From assembly GCA_029465975.1 (NCBI GenBank), contig CM055745.1, positions 7,708,252-7,772,251 on the forward strand: a stretch of DNA of 64,000 nt, in the 5' to 3' direction. Below are positions 35,515 to 46,205 of the stretch, piece after piece. The translations under genes and the position numbers were made by a program. This DNA is from Dallia pectoralis (lineage: Eukaryota > Chordata > Actinopteri > Esociformes > Umbridae). The notes beneath the pieces are model-generated. The model saw only the letters and a program-made list of their open reading frames with translations. It did not search any database and was not told the origin of the DNA. Position 1 is the stretch's first letter. Each line of letters starts with the position of its first letter.

Positions 35515-36613
35515 CTTCCCACAGTGCATCCTGGTACCATCACTTCCCACAATGCATCCTGGTACCATCACTTCCCACAGTGCATCCTGGTACCATCACT
35601 TCCCATAATGCATCCTGGTACCATCACTTCCCACAGTGCATCCTGGTACCATCACTTTCCACAGTGCATCCTGGTGCCATCACTTCCCACAGTGCATCCT
35701 GGTGCCATCACTTCCCACAGTGCATCCTGGTACCATCACTTCCCACAGTGCATCCTGGTACCATCACTTCCCACAGTGCATCCTGGTACCATCACTTCCC
35801 ATACTGCATCCTGGTGCCATCACTTCCCACAGTGCATCCTGGTACCATCACTTCCCATACTGCATCCTGGTACCATCACTTCCCATACTGCATCCTGGTA
35901 CCATCACTTCCCATTGTGCATCCTGGTACCATCACTTCCCATTGTGCATCCTGGTACCATCACTTCCCATACTGCATCCTGGTACCATCACTTCCCATTG
36001 TGCATCCTGGTACCATCACTTCCCATTGTGCATCCTGGTACCATCACTTCCCATTGTGCATCCTGGTACCATCACTTCCCATTGTGCATCCTGGTACCAT
36101 CACTTCCCATTGTGCATCCTGGTACCATCACTTCCCATTGTGCATCCTGGTACCATCACTTCCCATACTGCATCCTGGTGCCATCACTTCCCATAATGCA
36201 TCCTGGTACCATCACTTCCCACAGTGCATCCTGGTACCATCACTTCCCATACTGCATCCTGGTGCCATCACTTCCCATACTGCATCCTGGTGCCATCACT
36301 TCCCACAGTGCATCCTGGTACCATCACTTCCCATACTGCATCCTGGTACCATCACTTCCAACAGTGCATCCTGGTGCCATCACTTCCCATACTGCATCCT
36401 GGTACCATCACTTCCCATACTGCATCCTGGTACCATCACTTCCCATACTGCATCCTGGTACCATCACTTCCCATTGTGCATCCTGGTACCATCACTTCCC
36501 ATTGTGCATCCTGGTACCATCACTTCCCATACTGCATCCTGGTACCATCACTTCCCATTGTGCATCCTGGTACCATCACTTCCCATTGTGCATCCTGGTA
36601 CCATCACTTCCCA
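35515..36613. repeat. 28-bp minisatellite, about 39 copies
   Basis: The unit includes GCATCCTGGTACCATCACTT followed by CCCACAGT, CCCATACT, CCCATTGT or CCCATAAT. A second variable site is GGTACC or GGTGCC. Similar units cluster along the array: CATTGTGC copies fill about 35915-36160 and CATACTGC copies prevail later. All three plus frames are open because the unit has no stop and 28 is one more than a multiple of 3. Confidence 0.97.
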
Positions 36614-37087
36614 GGGTTAAGATCATTGAAAGAAAGTAACGGATTATGTGAGGGATGAGTTTTCAGTCTGTATATATAGACGAGTAAATGTCCAACACAA
36701 AAATATACCGCTGCTAAAATTGGCAGACCTTATTCTGTTGTTTAGTGGTTCTTCTTAGACTTGTTTTAGAGCGACTGTGTTTCTGCATCAAACTAGCCAT
36801 CACCACCCACTGAACGGCAGTAGTTTCCTCTCTACTGTCTAGTCACAGGCTGAACCTAGCGTGCCTCCTTCTCCCGTCTAATATGACTAACTCCATTCAA
36901 CATGAGCACATTCTCATTCAACATGGGCCAATCCTGAAGCAAATGGGCCTGTCGTTCTTGGTGCTTCCATTACTCGTTGTGATATGGGGGATGGAAGGTT
37001 TTCATGGAGCTCTGAAGCAAGAGGAGTATATTGACCGTGATTTAAGTTTGGAAAAATATTTACAATTTACTTGTTGTTAATGCAGTC
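36614..37087. other. No recognised feature
   Basis: Unique-looking sequence. A 65-codon open frame at 36883-37080 has no recognisable domain. Confidence 0.45.
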
Positions 37088-37366
37088 ATGGAAGCGGCCA
37101 AAAGACACACACTGACTGAGCTCTTGCCGCGGACAGAGCTGATTGCTGAGTATCGGACAAAGCTGTCTGGGCTGAGAGCAGCATAGAGCTCAGTGGAACA
37201 TCAGTAAACACTCAATGAATGTGAGACCAGCTTCCTCGCCAAACTGAGGACGGTGGAGATTGATGCTAATCTGAGCACGAAAAAGAAACCCGAACAGTGG
37301 AACACCCCAAGCAGGGCTGGCTTTCCGGGGGCGTGGCGGCCAAAGGCATCAGACACCTTTGGGTGA
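37088..37366 (+). pseudogene. Possible decayed coding region, coiled-coil-like
   Basis: From ATG at 37088 one frame runs 92 codons to TGA at 37364-37366, interrupted by only two in-frame stops (TAG and TAA, after 32 and 39 codons). The product has the look of real protein: HTLTELLPRTELIAEYRTKL, then CETSFLAKLRTVEIDANLS, with leucine and charge spacing of an amphipathic helix. A CAG acceptor-like triplet lies just upstream. I do not recognise the family. It could be an old exon, a processed-gene fragment or transposon coding sequence, and chance is possible. Confidence 0.25.
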
Positions 37367-37662
37367 CACCAAACCACAGGAGACGAAGGAGCTTAAGATG
37401 AGGGAGCACCGAGGTGATATATAACCCTAACGACACTGAGGCTGAGTCCTAAATGACAACCTATCCCCGTTGTTCGACACTAGCTTTGACCAGGGCACAT
37501 GGCTCTATCACTAGTTGTCCACTCTGTAGGTAATTGGGGACTGAGGTGTCTCCATCGCCCCACCGTCTGCATGGGAGCAACACAACTCTATACATCACAC
37601 TTAAATACAAATCACAAGACAAGCTTCACATGGCTTCACTGCGGCTGAGAATTTAACGAGGG
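37367..37662. other. No recognised feature
   Basis: Unique-looking sequence up to the target duplication of the next hAT element. Confidence 0.45.
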
Positions 37663-37670
37663 ATCCATAT

Positions 37671-38530
37671 TAGAGTCCTGTGCGGGACAGTTTTCTTCAT
37701 CACGCTCCCGCAGAATTTCTGAGCATTACGGCCCGCACCCGCAACGGGTGTGTTAAAATCCCGCCCGCTCCCGCAATGTGGATGTCCACTCCCGCCCACA
37801 CCCGCAAAACTCTGCAAAATTTCTGCCCGCACAATAATAGAGATGCATTGAGTTTGTGTCTTCTCCCGCCCCGCATGAGAAAACACGTCATTTTTTAATT
37901 AATAATTACTTTGTTTTATCAAAAACGGTGCGCTGTCACACGGCGCATACAAATACACTGCTTTGCTAAAAAATACAATGATCAAATGACGCATCGTCTT
38001 CCCAGTCAGCGAATCGGTCTGTGCTTTGCTTTTTGTCTGGTGGCTCATCCTCTGTTGTGGCCGGGACCAGGTGAAACTGCGTGGATAGGATTATATAAAT
38101 GACTATGTATTTATAAATGGCTCATGCTGTTATTCATTTAGCTATATATACTTATAGTTTGCATTCATTGTCTTTTATCTCAGTTTTGATTTTTGGACTG
38201 CATTTACCTTATTTTAAGTTGGAATTGCACTGTGTATTTTTATGCGCTGGGAGTGGAGTTGTCAGACTCTAAGTCATTTGTAGCATCCTTGAACAACTTA
38301 AGGAACACAGCTACTGTTTTCAAAGCGTCTGCATTGATCAGTGCAATTCTTTCATACTGGTTATTGCTCAGCAGTAATGTGGGGATCTCATCATCCTGTT
38401 GCAGTATGGAATCCAGCATATCATATCCTGATCCCAAAGTGTATTTTTTAGCCACACGTACCCGCCCGCAGCAAAGTTCAAACCGCCCGCAACCCCGAGA
38501 TTTGCGTTGAGTCCCCAATGCAGCCCTCTA
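37671..38530 (-). mobile_element. hAT derivative with 8-bp target duplication (7 of 8 match)
   Basis: The element is 860 bp. Its left end starts TAGAGTCCTGTGCGGGAC and the reverse complement of the right end starts TAGAGGGCTGCATTGGGGAC. The flanks are ATCCATAT (37663-37670) and ATCCGTAT (38531-38538), a one-mismatch 8-bp target duplication. The ends are rich in CCCGC/GCGGG repeats. The minus strand at about 38240-38400 encodes a transposase fragment with ALINADALKTVAVFLKLFKD and ATNDLE, a helix typical of hAT enzymes. Most of the gene is deleted, so it is non-autonomous. Confidence 0.83.
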
Positions 38531-38574
38531 ATCCGTATCCAGACTAGGGCTGCACGATATTGGAAAAAAATTAC

Positions 38575-38853
38575 AAACGTATTCTGACCAATGAACAGAT
38601 AGCTATAGCGTGGCGCTTTAAACTTCAACCAATCGTTACTCCTAGCAAAGAGAAAAGCCATGGCTCGGCATGGCCAGCATCTGTTACCTCAAGTAAGTTT
38701 TCGATTATGTAAAACTTATTTTCATGTCCATGCAGTATTAAATAAAATAATATTTTCATTACTACTGCATGGACATGAAAATAAGTTACGATTGGTTGAA
38801 GTTCAAAGCGCCACGCTAAGATAGCTATCCGTTCATTGGTCAGAATACGTTTG
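38575..38853. repeat. Large nested inverted repeat (foldback)
   Basis: The outer arms are 38575-38637 and 38786-38853, sharing CGTATTCTGACCAATGAAC and AACTTCAACCAATCGT in inverse orientation. The inner arms are 38714-38737 and 38763-38786 (CTTATTTTCATGTCCATGCA and its complement) around a loop of about 25 bp. The left half has about 75 extra bases between outer and inner arm that the right half lacks. Confidence 0.88.
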
Positions 38854-39016
38854 TGGTTTCTGTTTGGAAACGCAGTGAAACGTTTGGGCACAGACTGATT
38901 TACAAGAAAGAAAAACTTTTGTCACTGTTGCTAGTGGAATTTTAGTGACAAAACTCTGCGCGTTGGTTTTTTGTATAAAACCTATTACAAGAAAGAAAAC
39001 CTATGTACAAAACTAG

Positions 39017-39281
39017 TTACAAAAGAAAAAAACGAATTTCAAGAAAGAAAAAAGTATGTCCCTGTTTTACCTTCATACATCGCAAATAGTTTTGTTTTGG
39101 TTGACTTCGTGTCCACAACTTTATAACACTCCAGGCAAAGTACCTGGTTTTGGTCAACATCCTTTTTGTAGCCGAAATAGTCCCAAATAGCTGATTTGGA
39201 CTTTCTTTTTGGTAAGAAATGAGCGACGGATCCTCTCGTGGGCGAACCAATCACTGAGCCGGCACGCGGAACGTGAACCAA
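39017..39281 (-). pseudogene. hAT transposase N-terminal BED zinc finger remnant
   Basis: The minus strand encodes KSAIWDYFGYKKDVDQNQVL followed by CLECYKVVDTKSTKTKLF. This fits the start of a BED finger: the aromatic W-x-Y-F, then the C-x2-C pair, as in ZBED1/Ac-like transposases. The His pair that should close the zinc site is not in this frame, which ends in unrelated sequence, so the finger is incomplete. Two overlapping open frames share the segment. It is the N-terminal end of an otherwise deleted transposase in a non-autonomous hAT copy. Its function, DNA binding at element ends, is known for the family but cannot be performed by this fragment. Confidence 0.75.
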
Positions 39282-39491
39282 TCACTGAGCAGGCACGCGG
39301 AACGTGAACCAATCACTGAGCCGGCACGCGGAACGTGAACCAATCACTGAGCCGGCACGCGGAACGTGAACCAATCACTGAGCAGGCACGCGGAACGTGA
39401 ACCAATCACTGACCAGGCACGCGGAACGTGAACCAATCACTCAGCAGGCACGCGTAACGTGAACCAATCACTGAGCAGGCACGCTTAACTC
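39244..39491. repeat. 31-bp repeat with CCAAT box, eight copies
   Basis: Each unit contains GAACCAATCACTGAGC and GGCACGCGGAACGT, with CCGGC or CAGGC variants. The CCAAT pentamer is kept in all eight. The array lies near the right end of the second hAT element. Confidence 0.93.
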
Positions 39492-39665
39492 CAGCAACAA
39501 GCCATACAACAAACTGTGTGTTTACTGTGCGCTACCCTGGTGCTACCGTTCTCTTAATACATTTATGGGTGCTACCCTTCTTCACATCGTATGTTCAGAC
39601 GATGTGACTATCGCGCATGCGCACATCGCGATGTCGATGCTAAAACAGAATATTGTTCAGCCCTA

Positions 39666-41400
39666 GTATACATGTATATGCGGTAGTATATATGCGTGTA
39701 CACTAGGATATATGTATGTACAGTAGTGTATATGTATGTACAGTAGTATACATACAATAGTATTATATGTATGTACAGCAGTATACATACAGTAGTATAT
39801 ATGTATGTACAGTATTATACATACAGTAGTATATGTATGTACAGTAGTATACATACAATAGTATTATATGTATGTACAGCAGTATACATACAGTAGTATA
39901 TATGTATGTACAGTATTATACATACAGTAGTATATGTATGTACAGTAGTATACATACAATAGTATTATATGTATGTACAGCAGTATACATACAGTAGTAT
40001 ATATGTATGTACAGTATTATACATACAATAGTATATATGTATGTACAGCAGTATACATACAGTAGTATATATGTATGTACAGTAGTATACATACAGTAGT
40101 ATATATGTATGTACAGCAGTATACATACAGTAGTATATATGTATGTACAGTATTATACATACAGTAGTATATATGTATGTACAGCAGTATACATACAGTA
40201 GTATATATGTATGTACAGTATTATACATACAGTAGTATATATATGTATGTACAGTATTATACATACAGTAGTATATATGTATGTACAGTATTATACATAC
40301 AGTAGTATATATTTATGTACAGTATTATACATACAGTAGTATATATATGTATGTACAGTATTATACATACAGTAGTATATATGTATGTACAGTATTATAC
40401 ATACAGTAGTATATATGTATGTACAGTATTATACATACAGTAGTATATATGTATGTACAGTATTATACATACAGTAGTATATATGTATGTACAGTATTAT
40501 ACATTCAGTAGAATATATGTATGTACAGTATTATACATACAGTAGTATATATGTATGTACAGTATTATACATACAGTAGAATATTTGTATGTACAGTATT
40601 ATACATACAGTAGAATATATGTATGTACAGTATTATACATACAGTAGAATATATGTATGTACAGTATTATACATACAGTAATATGTATGTATGTACAGTA
40701 TTATACATACAGTAGAATATATGTATGTACAGTATTATACATACAGTAGTATATATGTATGTACAGTATTATACATACAGTAGTATATATTTATGTACAG
40801 TATTATACATACAGTAGTATATATATGTATGTACAGTATTATACATACAGTAGTATATATGTATGTACAGTATTATACATACAGTAGTATATATGTATGT
40901 ACAGTATTATACATACAGTAGTATATATGTATGTACAGTATTATACATACAGTAGTATATATGTATGTACAGTATTATACATTCAGTAGAATATATGTAT
41001 GTACAGTATTATACATACAGTAGTATATATGTATGTACAGTATTATACATACAGTAGAATATTTGTATGTACAGTATTATACATACAGTAGAATATATGT
41101 ATGTACAGTATTATACATACAGTAGAATATATGTATGTACAGTATTATACATACAGTAATATGTATGTATGTACAGTATTATACATACAGTAGAATATAT
41201 GTATGTACAGTATTATACATACAGTAGTATATATGTATGTACAGTATTATACATACAGTAGTATATACATGTATGTAGAATTGTATATATGTATGTTCAA
41301 TAGTACATATGCATGTAGGGCAATATATATGTATGTACAATTGTATATATGTATGTACAATAGCATATGTACAGTAGTATATATGTGTAGCCTATATGTC
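39666..41400. repeat. AT-rich array with 34-bp unit and 478-bp higher-order duplication
   Basis: The basic unit is GTATATATGTATGTACAGTA plus TTATACATACAGTA, with inverted GTATGTA and TACATAC halves able to form hairpins. Marker variants recur exactly 478 bp apart: ATTTATG at 40311 and 40789, ATTCAG at 40503 and 40981, ATATGTATGTATG at 40681 and 41159. Segments of about 40263-40740 and 40741-41218 are therefore a tandem duplication. Confidence 0.95.
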
Positions 41401-42040
41401 TTAAACATCCATGAAATTATCAGAATTTGGGCAAGATTTAGGTTTAGGTTCAGGTTTAGGTTCAAGTTTAGGTTCGGCTCTTGGAGTAAATTGGCTGTGA
41501 CCACGTTTGGTTATTAAAGCAGTATCAAAAAATGTATTTTACATTTATAAAATCAGACTTGTAAATCACACATCAACAAAATGAAAAATTAAATTCGAAC
41601 AGTCAGTCAATTTAAAGAAAATATATCAGTCTGGTCAATTGTTTAAGTTCTTGTGGGGTTTGTTCATTTAAAAGGCCTTATTGAAACTACTGATGTATCT
41701 TATCTGTTGAAACTACTCCCCAGTGTGTAATAGTGTAGAGATCTGGTGTATCTTATCTGTATTATTTTCTGTGGCTGCTGGATGCAGTGCGATCGTTGGG
41801 ATGTTGGCTCGCCTTAGGACGTCTTCTTATATTCTCTTTCTCTCTCTCACAGTGGTAGAATGTTCACATAACAAAAAAATCTGCATACAGCAAATGCAAA
41901 AATAAGTTAACTAATTAATAACTACACATAGGTTCATTACTAACACATCAGAAATCACTGTAATCGATTGAACTTTTTCATATAGCTACAAATAGGAAAG
42001 CATAAGAAATTGCATTTTCTTTCGAATTGCTGTAAACCTA
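41401..42040. other. No recognised gene; short TTTAGG/TTCAGG repeat
   Basis: Mostly AT-rich unique-looking sequence. About 45 bp at 41436-41480 repeat GGTTTAGGTTCA-like units. Confidence 0.55.
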
Positions 42041-42345
42041 AAACAGGCTGCGTCCGAAATCGCGTACTATGTTGAGTATGTACTACATTTAAATAAGAAC
42101 GTACTTTGCGACCGTTATAAAAGTATGTTCTATATAGTATGAATCCGGATAGTATGAATGGAGTCCGGACGTACTACATGCGCCGTGTTAGAATGCTCTA
42201 CTTGTATAATCTACCGGGCAAGAGAAGCGTGTTTCAATCAGGTCCGCGTCCTCCTACCCACACACACATAAGACAGTGGAGGAAATCGAGTGTATGCTGT
42301 GTTTGATCCGCGGGATGTGGTTGTTTCTCACGGCGTATTCTTTCG
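42041..42345. mobile_element. Probable MITE fragment (GCGTCCGAAATCGC end)
   Basis: It starts GGCTGCGTCCGAAATCGCGT and continues with repeated TAGTATG and GTACTAC phrases, text I recall from a common fish non-autonomous DNA element. The other end was not found, so limits and class are uncertain. Confidence 0.45.
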
Positions 42346-42414
42346 GTTTGCCATAGTATTCGTAATGGATAATATGTACGGCTCTCACGCAATCTCACGC
42401 AATCTCTGGCTAAA

Positions 42415-42415
<1 letters not shown>

Positions 42416-42462
<47 letters not shown>
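42416..42462. repeat. (AT)n microsatellite
   Basis: About 22 uninterrupted AT dinucleotides. Confidence 0.97.
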
Positions 42463-42464
42463 TG

Positions 42465-42720
42465 GGATTACTCAGGATACTACATCTGGCGCGTGCAATG
42501 ATGATGCAGTGAATAGTGACGATTCTCTGACCAATCAGCAGTCTGCCGTGTTTTACCGTCACATTTTAGTATCGCCTCAGCTCGCTCAGAACCTCGCCTG
42601 AGGTGGTACGAAAAAAAGTACCTGGAAGCTGGTACAGGTACAACTTTTACCCAGTGGAAAACCAAAAAAGCCGAGTCGAGTCAAGCTGAGCTGGTTCTGT
42701 GCAGTGGAAAAGTGCCATAA
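42465..42720. mobile_element. Fish non-autonomous DNA element, right half
   Basis: The end GCAGTGGAAAAGTGCCAT (about 42702-42719), preceded by GTCGAGTCAAGCTGAGCTGG and GGTACAGGTACAACTTTTAC, matches a widespread fish element whose left end should be the inverse, ATGGCACTTTTCCACTGC. That left end is missing, apparently replaced by the AT microsatellite. Confidence 0.55.
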
Positions 42721-43530
42721 GTGGGCTACATATGTATGTAGAATAGTATGTGTGTACAATAGTATATTATGCATGTAGAGTAGTATTTATATACTATGTT
42801 GAGTAATATATATGTATGTAGAGTGGCATATATGTATGTAGAGTAGTATGTATGTACAATAGTATATATGTATGTACAATATTATATATGTATGTAGAGT
42901 AGTATATATGTATGTACAATATATATGTATGTGCAGTAGTATTCATGTATGTGCAATAGTATATATGTATGTAGAGTGGTATATATGTATGTAAAATATT
43001 ATATATGTATGTAGAGTAGTATATATCTATGTACAATATATATGTATGTGCAGTAGTATTCATGTATGTACAATAGTATATATGTATGTAGAGTAGTATA
43101 TATCTATGTACAATATATATGTATGTGCAGTAGTATTCATGTATGTACAATAGTATATATGTATGTAGAGTGGTATATATGTATGTACAATATATATGTA
43201 TGTGCAGTAGTATTCATGTATGTACAATATTATATATGTATGTAGAGTAGTATATATGTATGTACAATATATATGTATGTGCAGTAGTATTCATGTATGT
43301 ACAATAGTATATATGTATGTAGAGTGGTATATATGTATGTACAATATTATATATGTATGTAGAGTAGTATATATCTATGTACAATATATATGTATGTGCA
43401 GTAGTATTCATGTATGTACAATAGTATATATGTATGTAGAGTGGTATATATGTATGTACAATATATATGTATGTGCAGTAGTATTCATGTATGTACAGTT
43501 GTATATAAATATATATATATGTACCTCTAC
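42721..43530. repeat. AT-rich array related to 39666-41400
   Basis: Units of GTATATATGTATGTAGAGTA, GTATATATGTATGTACAATA and GTGCAGTAGTATTCATGTAT in repeating blocks. The core motif is shared with the array 1.3 kb upstream, and Tyr/Ile/His-rich open frames on both strands are by-products. Confidence 0.93.
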
Positions 43531-43692
43531 ATTTGCACATACATATGAGGTTACGTGTGATCGGTAATAGACCAGTTGATGGGATTCGCAAAAAGCCTCA
43601 AGAATCATAGTTGGAACTATTTTAAGGCACAACCTCTCCAAATTCAACTCAATCTTAATCCCTCAACCCTCCGAAACTCATTCTCGATGTCA

Positions 43693-43884
43693 ATTATCAT
43701 GATGGAATATAAAACACGAGGTTTAACATTGGTCTCTTGTCTCTTGGCATTGTTGCTTGCTTGTCTCTCAGCCCTTCTGGTCAAAGTGTTTTTCCGAGCT
43801 GAACAAGACAATTGCACATCACTTAATTTAGGTGGTCTGGCGGTTAGTACATGTCGTGCTGTGGTTTCACATATCAGCCATTGA
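43693..43884 (+). CDS. Speculative short membrane-anchored ORF
   Basis: Within an open frame beginning at 43576, internal ATGs at 43687, 43699 and 43702 precede a compact product. It has a short basic head (MEYKTRG), then a strongly hydrophobic stretch of about 24 residues (LTLVSCLLALLLACLSALLV inside), then KVFFRAEQDNCTS with one N-glycosylation sequon and a tail to 43884. This layout is that of a type II signal-anchor protein or an uncleaved signal peptide. A GTTAGT donor-like site lies at about 43853. I do not recognise it, and no further exon was found. Confidence 0.2.
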   Translation: MIMMEYKTRGLTLVSCLLALLLACLSALLVKVFFRAEQDNCTSLNLGGLAVSTCRAVVSHISH

Positions 43885-44124
43885 TCCTCCAATGTTGGCA
43901 CCGTCGCATCTATTGTTCAGAACTAGATCTTTGAAATTATTTAGCTACACTGCATAGCCCTGTGTTATAGATAATTGAGACAAAGTCCAATTACCCATTC
44001 CAATCAAGAATATTGTGGATATTATGACACCACTTTGACAGCCACCCTGTAATCCAGGTTCAGATCGTTTTCTCTCCTTACATATACTGGACAAATATAC
44101 TGTTTGTATTCTCCATTTGGAACT
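43885..44124. other. No clear feature; may be decayed 5' part of next Tc1
   Basis: Open frames are short. The sequence leads without a clear boundary into a Tc1 remnant. Confidence 0.4.
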
Positions 44125-44372
44125 CTCCAGACCACAATCTGATTTAGCATATCCTAGATGTGCTGGATCAACATGTCCAATCCACGGTGGCTTCATCTGA
44201 ACAACAGCATTCATGACTTGAATGATCCGTAGCTAATGGTGCCAGATACCACAGGACACCTTCAGTGCTGATAAGAGTTCATGCCTCAGAGAGCCTGTCC
44301 TGTTCTGACGGCATGCGGACGACCAACAGCATATTAGGCACTGGGTTCATATGTTTTGGCTCATAGGTGTGT
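44125..44372 (+). mobile_element. Tc1-like transposon remnant, 3' end
   Basis: The plus strand reads CCAGACCACAATCTGATTTA (a decayed PDxNPIE block carrying the third catalytic position), then GTGCTGGATCAACATGTCCA, TGGTGCCAGATACCACAGGA and CACCTTCAG. It ends ATATGTTTTGGCTCATAGGT near 44370, the terminal text I recall for this family. Frames are broken and the 5' two thirds are unrecognisable. Confidence 0.7.
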
Positions 44373-46077
44373 TTGTTGGATGGTCAATTATGGAGAGGGT
44401 GAAGATCAATAAATCACACTACGTTGATTTATGTTGACAGGAAATCAACGACAGTATGGTTGTTTTACAAACCAGTGAAAGTCACACATTAGATTTCAAA
44501 TATGTTTGCTTGTAAACGGCCGGATTACCTTCCACATGTCATAATGTCACTACCAGCGGACGTATTTCCTCAACCTGCTGTTGAGTTGTTCTGCATGCAG
44601 ACACTACTGACACTTACTGAATACAAACTGAGTACAAATTGTCAAGCAGTCAGAGGTTTTGTTCATAACTGTCTATTTGGTAGAGCAGCATCTCCTATAA
44701 CATCAAGCATTCGAAATATGACACACACACATGCACACACGCGTACGCACACACGCAGGCACACACACACACACACACATACGAAGTGTTGCACAAATCA
44801 TGTGCAGAGCACCAGATGATAAAATTATACCGTAAGACGGAAAACACGGGCATAAGATTTCCAAATACATTCTGCCATTTTAGCACCAGTCTGCACAGTC
44901 TGTACAACTGCATCTATTTCTGGGGAGAGACGGGAAGCAGACCAGGACGTTAGCTACGTTACGACAGGAGAAGAAGAAAAGGCTCCATTGCATTAGTGAA
45001 ATAGGATCACAGAGGACGAGGCAAGCAAACGGCCGGCACTGCCCGTTTTCACGCTGCAGTGTTTGTGTGCGGTCCAGCCGCTTGTGAGGGGACAGCCCGA
45101 CGGTGAGGAGGCTGAAACTGGGTCTCCGTGCCAGCTTCCTGTCCCCTTCATTATCGCCCCTTTGGGTCTCACTGCAAGTCATGAATAGTCAACCAGTTTC
45201 CATTAAAGGGGCACCCGCGTCAAGAGGGCTCCCGGCCACGGACCTCTGTGCCAGGCGCAGCTATTCTCATCAGGGTGGCCCTGCAGAGTTGCCCACAAAA
45301 GGGCAGGATTTGTATTGTTTTGGTTGGGGATCAACTAGTCAGATATGCAATTAGACGTGTTGGGAAAAGCTTTCCAATCAAAGATGAGACGGGAATAATG
45401 GAGTGAATGGATTCAATAAAGTGTGTGGTAAATGAATCTTCTAGACACAACCGGAAGATTGAGCCTTCCTGACGTGTGTGGGACAGGAGAGAAATAAAAC
45501 AGAAAAAACTGTCCTTATGGGAGGGGGGGCATAGTGAACGCCGGGGGAGATGCATGTGTTCGAGTCTCAGGGAGATTACACGTTTCTACTGACACAACAC
45601 CTTATTAGCCTCTTCCTGACCTTTTGGGATTGACCTTTGGCCTGACACCGCTGAGACACCGTCATGAGCCTATTCGGGACAGACTAATGGGCTGACAGAA
45701 CATGCCGAGTGCTGGGGTGTCTCTGCGTCCTGTCGGCCGCGTTCGTAAACGTTTTGGGGATGATGGAGAAATGGAGGGATGATGGAGAAATGGGGGGATG
45801 ACGGAGAAGACAGAAGAGTTTAATTAGAGACACAGCACATCCGGTAATCCACCCTTAGCCCATTCATAAAAAGAACAAGGAGGTGCGGGGGGGGCGTCCG
45901 GGAGAGACGAGACATTTGCACAGGAGGTCAAAGAAGCTTTGGCCAGGAACCCAGGCCTTTATCAAATCCACTGGTAAATCCACAGATTAGTCAATTCCAT
46001 TGTTTTCAGGAAGTCCGCTCCCACCGGGCCAGAGGACGGGAGAGATTTAAGACTGAGTTAGCGCTCCATGCCACTGA
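44373..46077. other. No recognised gene; CA microsatellite
   Basis: Unique-looking sequence with an imperfect CA/CG repeat at about 44719-44781 and a three-copy GATGGAGAAATGG repeat at about 45759-45808. Confidence 0.5.

Positions 46078-46205
<128 letters not shown>

Larger units (their letters stand above)
38545..39665 (-). mobile_element. Second hAT derivative, with foldback and BED finger
   Basis: The left end TAGGGCTGCACGATATTGG and the right end ATATTGTTCAGCCCTA are inverted repeats of the fish hAT type. The element starts only six bases after the target duplication of the previous hAT. No matching target duplication was found; the right side runs straight into an AT-rich array that may have erased it. 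It carries a large inverted repeat (38575-38853), a BED-finger coding remnant (39017-39281, minus) and an 8-copy 31-bp repeat (39244-39491). Confidence 0.8.

Noticed and set aside
27204..36613. CRISPR-sized direct repeats (31 and 28 bp)
   Set aside because: The units are contiguous with no unique spacers, there are no cas genes, and the setting is vertebrate.
35464..36658. Long His/Pro/Ser-rich open frames
   Set aside because: Translation of the 28-bp array in three phases of one repeat peptide; not a gene.
38032..38100. Functional hAT transposase gene in the 860-bp element
   Set aside because: Only a short helix of the enzyme is left, at about 38240-38400. The catalytic motifs are absent.
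41436..41480. Interstitial telomeric repeat
   Set aside because: The repeat is GGTTTAGGTTCA-like, not the vertebrate TTAGGG, and is only about 45 bp.
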